From NCBI RefSeq assembly GCF_003254395.2, contig NC_037652.1, forward strand, positions 5,961,501-6,025,500: a stretch of 64,000 nucleotides of DNA, given 5' to 3'. The notes under the pieces are model-generated. The model made no database searches. It worked only from the letters and a program-made list of their open reading frames with translations, and had not been told where the DNA came from. The DNA is from Apis mellifera (Eukaryota; Arthropoda; Insecta; Hymenoptera; Apidae). Of this stretch, positions 1 to 12,400 are shown one piece after another. A program made the position numbers and the translations under genes. Every line of letters starts with the position of its first letter. The stretch's first letter is position 1.

Positions 1-99
1 GGTCGATTGGCGCGCGAAATTGTGGCAAAAAGCGCGGACGTCGACGAAAGCTTTGTATGGAAAACAAGGCGGCTCTGAGAATTTTCCCGCGGCCTGCGC

Positions 100-127
100 A
101 ACGTTGAAATCGGCCGATTTCAACGTT
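100..127. repeat. Perfect 28-bp palindrome
   Basis: AACGTTGAAATCGG is followed directly by its exact reverse complement with no spacer. The symmetry stops exactly at both ends (C on each side at 99 and 128). Confidence 0.95.
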
Positions 128-3100
128 CGGTTAAATAGCTGCCCATATAAATATAAATAGCCGGCTGTCCTCGATTTCTCGATGAAGCCAGAACCAGCTG
201 GATGCCCGAGTGCTACTCGACATTCTCGCAGATGCCTCCCAGTGTATACAACTACTTCGATTCAGTAATCGACGAGGCGAAAAACACGGCCATTCAACCG
301 TTTGTCTCTTTCGTGTGTTCTGGCCAATCTCTTCGATACACCGATCGATAACAAAGGGGAACTTTGTGAAAAGAAGTTGGAAACTTGTTCGTTCGATCGT
401 TCGTAATGGAGACGGATAACTCCATCGACAAATTTATTAGATTTAAATCTATGGTCGAGAAGCTCTTTGGATAAGAAAAAAATCAATATCAAGAAGAATC
501 CTCGAATCGATATAGATGATCTTTTTCAAAGAAAAATTCCTCGATCCTGAATTCGATTCACGAGGAAAGTTTCGAGGAACGTTAAGAAATATTTTATTTG
601 CAAACAAGACTTAAAGATTCAACTCGAGAAGAATCTCGATGCATCGAGTAATTGTCGAGATTTTCGTTATTTTCGACGATTTTTCGCGGTAACTCCAACC
701 GTGAAAGTAGTGAAACTTCAGCTTCGCGACATATCAGGTTGCCTCGCACCGATATTCCGTCCAGCTTCTCGGCCAGCCGGATTGCACAACGCTCGTGGAA
801 ACTCGTGCTCGCGAATCTAATTTTATTCGCCGCGCTACGATTTCGACGCGTTACAGGCCTAATGAGCGACGGTAAAGCAAACAGGGAAATTCCAGACCAG
901 TGTTTACACCGTTGATAAATTACCGACCGGACAACCGAGCCCCGTGATCGTTAACCAGGCCCGTTATATTAATATTCTTTTTTTTTCATCGCGTTCGTAT
1001 CCGAACGTTTGTCGTGTGGTAGATATTTCTCGAAGAGGGACGTCATTTTCATTCCCCTGTTATTGATTATTGTGTTTAAGTTATCACATTTGAAAGTCTA
1101 ACGATCGAATCGCTTTATTTATTTATTTATTTTTTTTTTCATACTATTATTTAATTTTTCACGTTTATTTGGTAAGCGAAATTCTTTCTCTCTTTCTCTC
1201 TCGTAGTAACATCGAAGCATGAGACGAGATAACGAGATACGTTGATTATTTAATATCGTAATAGAATCTCGATATCTTTCAAGTAAATACTTTCACCAAT
1301 ATTATTTTAAATTTTCAAAGTATCTTGATAAATCCTCTTGCGCGCAATTATTTTTCCACGATCAATTTTTCAATAATAAACTTATAATAAGATTCTCGAT
1401 TATAATCTTCCTTTCTCGAATACAATATACAAAACGTATCATCGCGATCCCTTGAAAAGATACAAAATCTTAGACGGTGGAAATTCGAAATTCCGTGATC
1501 GTTGCGCGGAGATCCCACGCGGTTGTTTAAGAAAAGAAAAAAAGAAAAAAGGAATCGCGTGGGACGACGATACCGGAAACGTTTCGTTGCCGTCCTCTCT
1601 CTGCCGTCTCTATCGTTCCGATGAATCTGCAAATTCTCCGACGACAAACCTCTCGATGGAACAAGTTCGCGCCTACATTTCCCCTCGAACATCGCATCCT
1701 TTGACGTAATCATCGCTCGAGCGTTGCTCACATTGGGACATATTGACAAACACGTTTCGCTTGAAATCGAAGGTTACGAGAGGGTGGAGGGAAAGAGAAG
1801 GTGGTTGCGCAATTGATGGAGCGAAATTGTAATTTGTGGAGGAGAAAACGATGGCTGGAAAAAAGTCGATCGCACGAACATCATCTGTTTTAGTCGAGGA
1901 AATGTATCGAAAATATGGCTGTGACGATCGTCTTTATCTCCTTGGCTTCTTCTCTTCTGCCAGTTTCAGAGGTGAGAATCTTTTGTGAGGATCTTTAATG
2001 AGAAATTTTTCTACGTATATAACTTGGAACAATGCCTCTTCCAAGAGTTTACTTAGAATTGGGAATCTTTTTCTCTGTTTGCAAAAAAAAATTGCACAAG
2101 GCTGAAGTGTACCTAAGCCATTACTCAAAACGATTTATCGATGTATTGTCTAGAGTCAATGACGTTTTAAAATTAGAAGAGTCTTTAAGTCGGCTAATTG
2201 GAGATGGTCTAATAATAAAGTCGTCGTGCATCGACCGAGCAGTCTATTAAGCGATACGAAAAGTAATTCTACGTTTCGAAAGGAAAAAGGAAAAAAAGAA
2301 AGAGATCTTTTCAAAATCTCTTAAATTTCCTCCCTACTTTTCGCATCGCTGTAATTTTATACAATTTTATACTCGACGCGCAATGAAAGATTTCTCTCTC
2401 TCTCTCTCTCTCTCTCTCAATTGCGTCATCGTGCAATCTCAGAGGCGCGCAAGTCGATCGAAACGCGTCGACCCTTTGTGAATCAATTGGACGAGGACCG
2501 TAACGGTAAAACGATGAATCGTGTATCGCACAGCTCGGAATCTCTTTGGAAGGCGACGAAAGAACGCGCGATCCGCAATCGACACTCCAATTAAAACCAG
2601 CCTCCGCCACTCCCCCTCCCCTCTAGCCATTCCTTTATCCCGTTTCTTCCGTTTGAAATTCACACCCGCCGCGATTCCGTTACAGGAGAGAAGATTCCCT
2701 GGATATACCGTTGCACTTTTCAATAGATCGAGTATTAAGTCGAGTAACAAAATCAACGCTCCAATTAGACGAGCAATTACGGCGCTCAACGTTTAGCTGC
2801 GCAGTAGAATTTATTTATTTTCCCCGAGTTATATATTTTCTCGTATAAATATTCCACGCGTTCCACCATTAACTCGATATCCTTCCAAGATCCACTCCTC
2901 AGGCGACCTAGTTTATCCGAGAAATTTTGACGAAATCGTCCTCTAAATTACTTCTAAATCAATATCGATCGAAAGATGCAATTTTCTTCGAAGAAGCTCT
3001 CTCTCTCTCTCGAAGAAATTCTGGAAATTTCAGATAAGTCGAAGAAATTATTGAAACGGATCGAAGGAGGAGGGGGAAGATTGCGAGAAAACAGGAGTCG

Positions 3101-5557
3101 GTGAGACATCTAGCGGGGATCGTGGAAACTACGGCCAGATCCGCGTGATATATAAATTAGAATTAGAAGACGCGTAGGTATAGAGATTGTGAAGGGAAGG
3201 GAAGAAAAACGTGTGCAGGAAGTGGAAACGATACACCGGTGGTGCTTTACTCGGCTGCAAGCGGGGTTATCGTCGATAACACTCGGCGGTGACCCACCAG
3301 CTCGATAATTTCCCGCCACACACCGCCACCCGACCAACCCGTTTCCGTGAAATCTCAATCGTTCACGCTCAAAATTGATTTATTCCCCTTTGTTTCGAAG
3401 GGAATGGATCGAGATCTGGGTCGAGCCCGTGCTTTTTACGACCGCTGGCCGCTCGCCGCTTTCGATTCGTGGCCTCCCTTAATGGCGCGTTTTGCACACC
3501 GGAGGGTGTTCCACTGTGAGAATTTACAAAAGACACAAGCCGTTCAACCGTTTAACCAGAGCAGACGAACTAATGCAAACGATCGAAACGATTCAATATT
3601 TTCCGTTTAAACGCTTGCGTAACGAACTTAATCGTCCCGCAGACCGATCGTAAATCAACAGTGCGAACGAACTTCGATCTCCAATTACGAACGTGCACAA
3701 CCATTTCACGCCCATTTTCCAACGAACGTTTCTCATCTTTCTAGAACAGTTCTCCAACACTTTTACTACCGTATTTCTATCCGTTCTTGTACTCCTTCTA
3801 AAATCTACTCCGTCTCGATGAATCAAGATTTTTTCTTTCCATCCACCTTTTAACCTCGAACGAAAGTTGCTCGTTTCAAATCTCTGATCTTTAACTTTAA
3901 TTCTCCTTATTTTTGGCGAATATGAAAAAAAGGATGGCGCTCGAACACGCTTCATTTGTTAAAAGGCTGCCGTCAATCGAGATTCCCACGAGACGAAACG
4001 AGCAAGTTTGAGCAAACACGAATGGACGGAGATTCCAACCGATATTATAAATGAAAAATTGGCGATAATCGAGCACGAGCCCGAGGCGATCGACGCGGAT
4101 TCCTGGGAAAGAGAAGAGCATCTGCGAGATTAATTGAGAGGAGAACAATCGTTGTTGGATGAATATCGTGATTGTTGAGCGGAGCCACGGCCGCGGAAAA
4201 TGATACTCCTCGGGTAATGAGACGAGCCGTGGAGTCGTTTGGCTTCTATCTTTCGATGCGTCTTCGAGAGGAAGAGGAAACTTGATCGTCCGTATTTACC
4301 AGTATTTTTTCCCTATTTTCTTTTTTCTTTTTTTTCAAATCATTTATTTACATAATCGTTCAGAGAATCTCTCTCTCTCTCAAATGCATTCGTCTTTATC
4401 CATTTATTTCGCGTAATAATAAGAATATGGAGAGAGAAGAAAAAGAAAGAGATTATTCGAATTCGAAGACAACGATTCGCAAAAGCGGAACAGAAGCCCG
4501 GGAAAGGAAAATCCTAGCGTGGAAAAGAATTTCTGTCCAACGGCTCGTGAAATTCCATTAACGAACCTCTCCCCCGTCGAATCAACGCTTTATCTCTCCC
4601 AAGTATCGCGTTGATTATTCGCTTGGACCAGCATTCCTCCAGCCTTCTTCCGCGGTCTCGTGATCGCATGATGGAGCACACGCGCGCGCGCGCATACGTA
4701 TGCGCAACGGATCCTCTCCGCGAGCCACGTACGCTCTATCGAAACGGAGGAATCGGGCGGCCGTGAACGAGGCAACGATCTGGTGAATCGAGGCGAGGAA
4801 TGCCGAGGGGGCATCACTCGATTCGAGAGTGTCGCTTCACGAAAGAAAGAAAAATAAACTTACGTTCCTCCTCCTTTTCTTCTTTCGCCTCGCGCGTGGA
4901 ACGCGATCGATCGAACGAAACCGTTGAAAAGAGCTCTTTGTGAGCCTTGAATGCGATCTCGAATCGATCTCTTCGACTTTTTCTCCGCGTATTTAAAAAT
5001 ACGCGCACTGTAAATCGCGATAAGCGGCGCGTGGAATGGATTTTATAAATGCTGTTCGAGCTGTTCTTTCGTTTCTTTTTTGACTCGAGCGAGTAAAGAG
5101 AGCAGCGCCTTTGCTCTCTCATAGAGTTTTCCAAATCTAATAAACGTCCGGCTTCTTCCTCTCTCGGACCGAAGCCAAGCCCGCCGCACGCTTGTCGCCG
5201 CGCTTGGAAAAATATTATTCCGGTCACGAGTGTCGAGCGTCCGTCCACGACGCTTTATTATTTCGTACTTAAAATTCCTCTCCGGAATAATGGGTTTCTT
5301 AAAGACCGTCCGTTAATTGCACACTATACGATTACGCGCTCGCGAGGAGGAATTTTCCTCCGTTAAAATGCGCTTTCTAATTGCCGCGATACACATCGAC
5401 GCAAATTCCGTATCTCCAAAGTCTTTCTACGCTTTTCTCAACCGAAAATCCTAAGCTTCGCTATCGTATAATTTACGTTGTCGCTCGAACCGATTTCGAT
5501 CCCTTGTATAGATTATAAAATCGTCCAACCATCTCCAAAATCTAAGAAGATCGCGCA

Positions 5558-5682
5558 AGAAAGAAGACAAGGCGAAAAGAGATTTTTCGGATCGAAATTA
5601 AGTCCGTCGAATTAGCACGGACAATGGAAAGGAGACAAGGCGAAAGAAAAGAGAGTTTTCCAGATCGAAATTAAATCTGCCA
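5558..5682. repeat. Imperfect tandem duplication, about 69 bp
   Basis: AGACAAGGCGAAA occurs at 5564 and 5633, each followed by a GATCGAAATTAA block. The two units differ by small insertions and substitutions. Confidence 0.7.
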
Positions 5683-8600
5683 AGTGGTTAATGGGTTAAA
5701 GCGTGGCCCGTACTCAGCTCGGCTCGGCCTCACTCGGTTTCCGTGTGCCTAAATTTAAGCGCGCCGGGGAGATGTAATAACTGTGCACGGTGCGCGCCGT
5801 TTTACGGTATCCTCTATCCGGGATTCCGAATAAGAAGCGACGCAACCGGCCTGTTACGCGGCTTTGAACCGATGCCAGCTACCTTTCTGCGATTCTTCGA
5901 ACGCGCCAAGGTGCGACCCGCGCCGTGGAGGAACGTTCCCCGGGCTTCCGAGTGTGTAACACTCCCGTTTTCTCTTCTCCATCCGTCGTGGAATTCGTGT
6001 CCCTGACCAGGGATTCCTGCCGATTTCTCTCTCTGTGTGTGTGTGTGTCGACGACATCGAGTACGCGATTACAAGAGATCGTATGCAATTATTTTTCGAA
6101 GCCTCGGGAGAGAATCGTCGATGGTTGGCTTCCTTTTGCGAGAAGAGAAGAGTTCCACATTCGAAATCCGGCTTAAATCCTTTCATTCTGGCTTTCACTG
6201 GGTGTATATCCAGCCGTTTCGAGTGTCTGAAATTATACCCCGGGACGGAAGATTGCTTGTAAAATCGAATAGAAATTGAGACCGTCCGGTTCTAGGATAG
6301 GATTCTTCTTCTAGGAAAGGATAGAAAGTTGCACGAATATATGTATATTCGTTGCTAATTCTCCGTCGTATCGATTCTCGCAGCGAAGCGTGTAAAAAGT
6401 ATCTTTTTCATCTTCGAATTAAAATTTTTCGATTCGAATTTTCCAATTCGTTGGGACGCACGAGAAGAAGAAATGAAAAATTCGAAAGATTTTTCTTATA
6501 TATGATCGTGTTTTCGACTTAAAATCCTTGGAACGTCAACCATCCAACGATTCTACGTTCCAGAGGAATCTCGAATTTTTCATTGTTTGTTATCCTCTCC
6601 TCTAATTTTAGCTTTCTTTTTCAAGTACGATCAAATCGCCCGATTGAATCTCTTTGGTTGTCGAGCGGCGTTCCGACAGAGAGCGTGGCACGGAGATCGG
6701 GTTTCGATCGTCGAAAACGAGGATGGAAAATTTAATCAACCGCAGAACTCATTCCTCTCCTATCGAAATTCTTTTTTTTTCTCGGCTCGAGAAAGCGGGA
6801 TGGACGATGGATCGCGTCTACGATGCGTCAGGTCGATCGTCGAGCCCCGTTCAAGGCTACCCACCGAGCTTCGCTTCTTCCAAGTTGGCGTGTTTACCGA
6901 CGTCAATACCAAGCCTCGCAAGGCGACCAGACTACTCGCTACTCGGCCGGGTGAAATTCGAGGAGAGGAGATCACGAGAACGGGTTATTCACGATGAATG
7001 ATCACGCGCCAATGTGACTTATTGCCGGACGATTCTCCCGTTCTTCTCCATGATGGACCAACCGAGATACAAAAACCGGCTAATCCTTTCCATTCGTTAA
7101 CACGAGTTTCCCCTCCAAACGAGAATTAATTTATTTTTTCCCCCTCTCTCGATCCCATTACTTTTCAATTTGTGCGGACAACCAAATCTCTCTCCTTTAC
7201 GAAGATCCTTCCGACGAGAGGATTAATTAATTGCTATTCTAGGATTCTGTTCTTTTTTTTTCATTCAATTTGCTCGAACGAAATCTCTCGTAATTTGATA
7301 ATAATTTTATCGAGGATTATTCGTAAAAGAAATTTTTTAGCTGGAGGGCTAACGTCACCGTTTTCCGGCTGGCCGCCTCGATGGATTCTGCGGAATGTTC
7401 GCGTGACTCACGACGAATACTAGTTGGGCTTCTGGTAGGCCGATTTGGGGCTCGGATTCTCTGCACCTCGAAATCGAAGGTCACGTCGTGTTTTTTCCAA
7501 TTACTTTCAATACTGCGTCGCGGTTTATTCCGCTCAAAAGTGAACATCTTAAACTCCGTTCTTCGATATCCCGCGCCATCTTATGCTTCAAGTCAATTCC
7601 TATCCGCCCAAATCCGAACAGGTTCGGATGATTCACAAATTGTCGAAACGTTTTATATAAATTAGCCGCTCGAGGAAAAAAGAAGAAGAAGAAAAAAAAA
7701 GGCCACCAAGTGTCTCTCCTTATGAATAATGCAGCATCCATGAATCTTCTCTCGGCTAATAGGCGATTCCCTCGGCCTTTCCACTCCCCGAGAGGCCGAG
7801 TGTCGTGACGAGAAACCGTATCTTCCTTCCGATTTTATCTTCACGCTGAATCTTTTCACGCGAGCACACGCTCTCGATCTATGCGGGCATGCAAAACGAA
7901 AGGAGGAGGCATCCCGTCGCTCCGATCCACGGAGGAAGAATTCATTTCTTGTTAACGAACGTTCGAAATAACTCCAAGATTTCAGGGGGGCCACCTCCTG
8001 TGCCATCTTTTAGATTAGAAGAGAGAGAGGAGGGATGAAACGTTCTCTTTATAAATATATATTTTTGAAATTTCAATGTAAATTCCCCCCGAATTGTACA
8101 CGATAAATACTTTTCTCGAAATATCCTTTCGAGAAATTAGAGTTGTGCGTGAATTATTTCACCCCTCTCCGAACTTTTCGTGGACTTTTGATTTGTTGAC
8201 GGCGTAAATTTGTCAGTTAACGTCGAATTACACGCCTATAAATTTTTCTTATCGTTCAAAGAAGACTTACAAGCGGTTCGTGAAGCTCTACGCGGGCGGC
8301 TGTTTACGACGGGGACCGAGAACCGAATTCCTCCGTGTCGCGAATTGTAAACTTAGAAACCGGCCTTAGAGAGAGAGAGAGGGAGGGCAAGGAGAATGGA
8401 AACTCCGGTAAACCTCGCCGCGGAATTCCTGTCCTCTGCGTGCATGCGCGCGTGCTCTCGAACACGGTTACCGAAATTTTACGATCGCCCCTATAAAGTG
8501 CGCGGATCTCTCGAGAAGCGATGACAGAAATTGGAACCTGTCTCTTCCGTTTCGGAACGCGGCAAAGACGAGAATAGATCTGGTCGAGGGACGCTTTCTG

Positions 8601-8849
8601 CTCGGTTGCCCACCGCAGGCGTATCGCTTGTTACGCGTATTGTCTCTTCTCCCATTATTCTTGTTCGCGAGTTTACACGTTCACCGTTCTGGAGAAGCAA
8701 AGGTGCTTCTCGGATATTTTAAGATCCAGATAAATCTCGAGCAATGCGGCGCGCCGGCCATCACACAATTATGAAACCGCACTTAGAATTTGATTAATCT
8801 CAAATGAAATTTAATTTTCTTCTCCATTAGGGATCCTCGCAAATGAAAC

Positions 8850-9445
8850 GAAACGTTAATTATTTAAGATAAAGTGCCAGATTAAATTGTCCATTATCGT
8901 ACCGATTTTTCAATATGTTTAAGAAAATGCTCGAATTTGATATTGAAATATATTCGATAAAACAATCCAATTATTTATCTTTGAGCGATCATTTCATTAT
9001 CCAACGATTTATTCCAGATGTTCGAGAACGTTAATTATTAAAGTTTGACTAAACTCTCCATCCATTGAAGAGGATACGTTCAATTTTTCAATATGTTTAA
9101 GAAAATGCTCGAATTTGATATTGAAATATATTCGATAAAACAATCCAATTATTTTTCTTTGAGCGATCATTTCATTATCCAACGATTTATTCCAGATGTT
9201 CGAGAACGTTAATTATTAAAGTTTGACTAAATTTTCCATCCAACTCTCCAAGAAAATACTGGAATTTGATATTGAAATATATCGTGATAAAACAATCCAA
9301 TCATTTATCTTTGATCATTTCATTATCCAACGATTTATTCCAGATGTCGATAACAAGATATTCGAAAACGTTAATTATTAAGAAAATACGTTCAATTTTT
9401 CAATCTGTTTAAGAAAATACTCGAATTTATCTTCGAACGATCCAA
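8850..9445. repeat. Tandem repeat, 178-bp unit, about 3.5 copies
   Basis: The phrase TCGAATTTGATATTGAAATA occurs with a start near 8931, again 178 bp later, and in a shortened third unit (151 bp on). A fourth partial copy runs to about 9445. CATTATCCAACGATTTATTC and CGTTAATTATT recur in the same order. The first two units are almost identical; later ones are more diverged. Strongly AT-rich, with no coding frame. Confidence 0.9.
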
Positions 9446-12400
9446 CGATTTACGATCCTCGAACGAGATATCGACAAAATTTGAGATATCGCCGAGACAA
9501 AGATATCCAAGGGCCGTCCGCAGTTTCAGGATTTCGTTGTTGGTTGACTCAGCGCGAAATACTTCCCTTTTGACGAGAACCATTCGACCCCCATTCGAAA
9601 TATATACGGGGTGAGTCACAGTATGCACGTGAGTACAGGTGCCCTCTCTCTCTCCTCGAACGAATATATATCGAGCGAACCTTTGGTGGCCTGATGCACC
9701 AGGGTAAAATAGATCGACTGCCAACCGGAAGAGACCTTACGCGCTCCATTTGGAACGCGTTATTCACGCGTTTTAAAATAAAACCTTCTCTCTCTCTCCT
9801 CGTCTTTATTTTTTTGTTCTTTCCCACCTCTATCTTTTCTTCTCTTTCCGTTTCAGAACTGACCTCGTTAAAAACGTTATATACACACACATATATAAGA
9901 AATAGAGAACGAGTTCACCAGTTTCGCGCAGTTTAAGGTATCCAGCCGGTATGTGGGCGGCTCAGAAGCCGTACGACTCGTCTAATGACGTTAAGGGATA
10001 TCCTCGTTTCACCATCCAACAATATTGGATTCGACGCGCACGGTCCTCTATTTCTGCCAACTATCATCCTATCGCCTGTCTAAACCTGTCCTATGTAACG
10101 TTTAAATTTCGATTCGATTTACGCAAAGGGAATCCTCACAAATCTTCAAATGCCCACGATCAGAGAAATACACGCGACGAGAGAATATTTGAGAGAACGT
10201 TTCATTCCAAAAGTGAATATTTCGATAAGATAAAATAAAAAAAGAAAAAACGACGATTGGTTGTCGTAAACACTGCGCCGTTCGACGTGATTCATTTATC
10301 GAGACAGATTAAATCATAATGTAACGTTGGCCGCGAGAATTCAACGCTCGTGACTTAAAAAACAGGAAGTCGGTCTTGCTATTCCAATTGAAGTTCTTCT
10401 GTTCGCTACGTTGGCGTCACTCGCTACTTGATTCCCGACTCCGCCATTGTGCTCGTTTAAAATGTTTAATATCTCGCCACAGATAGCGAATTCTCCCTCC
10501 CTTCTTCCCTTCCCCCTCGTTCCGTTAAATGAAAGGAAAAAAAAAAAACTTTTCTTCCTTCTCTTTCTCTGATAAGAATTTCAATTCGAGTGTCTCGAGG
10601 CGATAATTTTTTATTTTATCTCTGATTCATTATGTAGAGAGATTGATAATTCGTAATTGTAGTTTACAGTTTTAAAATTAATAGTTATTGCGATTTTTAT
10701 CTCTCGTATTTATATAATATACGGCCTAACCTATTAAACGTATCTCGATGCAACATTGTTGTCTAACTGTGCAATTTAACGAATGATCGAGATCGAATAA
10801 ACGGGTCGCGAAAGGCGCATGGCGAGTCTCTCGCGGCTCCAATAAGAACCATCGAAGAAAAGATCGAGCCGCCCTCGAACTCAGGCTGCCCTGACTAATC
10901 TCAATGCTATTTCCAACGCGAATATTTCGCGTCTTGCATTCGCGCATGTGAACGTCTCGAGTTATAGATCGTTTCCAAGTCAAGATGCCACCGTTTAACC
11001 GACAGTGGCGTCAATATTAACGAACCATTCTCCACGGACAGGGTAAACAAAGTACGGCCAAGAAAGTTCTAGGTGCGAAATTCTCGCCACGAGTCACTCC
11101 TCGAATCGTGTTAACAGGAGGCTGGAAATAGCAACCATTCCATTTCGTGAAACGACCACTGTTACGTTACGACTTCTTGCTCATCCTCAATTTCGATATG
11201 TAATTCTTGGATAATCGAAATCATCGATGACGAAGAGTTTCATATTAATCAACTACTGCTCTTTCCAATTTTTAACCTTTGTCTTTGGTAAGAAAGAGGG
11301 GAAAAATCAAATCGTAGATTCCAATTGCTTTCCCTCCCCCTCAAAATTCAAATCTTTATCTAATCGTTGAAACATCGAAGAAAATCATTAAAGTGGAATA
11401 AATCTGAATTTATTGTAGAATTAATTCCTTGATTCTTTTCGTTTATTTGTTTCTAATAATAAAATTAATTTAATATTTTAATAAACGAAGGAAAATAAAG
11501 TTATTAGCTCTTAGCTCTTTCTTAACTCTTCCCTTCTGGATTTCAAATTTCCTTTTGTCTTGGAAAACGGTTATACTCGATCTAGATCAAGGAAAACGAA
11601 ATTCGTGTTTCCGGCGAAACAGACGAATACGCTCCGCATCCTCGTCCACGGAAGGTTTAATGGCGGACAGAGATAAGTGAAGGTACTACTTGGCTGCCGG
11701 CGACCACCTAACCAAACCACAAATTCCTCCTAGCTTTCGTTTTCGTTGACACAAGACGCAGAACACCGTATTTCTGCGACTTTCAGGGAAACCTGTTCCA
11801 ACCAGAGATACTTTTATAAATTTGTCCCTTAGTTTAGATTTCGCTTCCAGGAATCGCAGGCTGATTAATCCCAATCTAACCTAACATCGCCGCCGTTTCT
11901 CCGTTTATTAAATGTATTCCCTAAAAAAAATGAAGTATCGAAACGAAAGTTTCTTTTGGAAGAATTTCGCGAATACCTTTGTATCTAAGGTCAATTGTGA
12001 TAAAAATGCGCAGAGTATGTGGGTAGTCTCTGCTGGAAAATATATCCGTTTCAAACACCGACGAACGTTTTTTTTTTATTGGATTTTTCACGATTCGAGA
12101 AACGAAGCTTTTGTTGAAAAATCAAAATGATGTCCTTTACGATTTCAAAATTAATAAAATTATCGAGTCCACCTTGAAAACTTGCACTGTAATAAGTTTC
12201 AGGCTTGGAACAAACTATAAAAATACTCGCGATAAGAATCGCCAAATATTCCTGGCACCCTTTCCGTGCATTTTCCAGACAACAATATCCTCTGATTCGT
12301 CCCTGGACTCGTATCTGGAACGAGATCTTCATCGACCACTTCCAATCCTCCTCCTTTTCTGGCTGTCAATAATGTAGGCTAGTAGGTTCTCCAAGGATTC

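Larger units (their letters stand above)
1..8849. other. Intergenic or intronic DNA, no supported gene
   Basis: No frame in this stretch resembles a known protein, and none has convincing splice sites. It holds a perfect palindrome at 100-127, a TATA-like run at 146-160 without a recognisable downstream gene, (CT)14 at 2393-2420, (CG/CA)-rich DNA near 4680-4700, a (TG)n run near 6034-6047, an imperfect 69-bp duplication near 5558-5682, and T/A-rich patches. Moderately GC-rich segments (about 3.2-3.5, 4.6-5.2 and 5.7-6.0 kb) alternate with AT-rich ones. Confidence 0.6.

Noticed and set aside
146..160. TATAAATATAAATAG as a promoter
   Set aside because: It looks like a TATA box, but no downstream leader or coding exon can be recognised, and such AT runs are frequent in this DNA.
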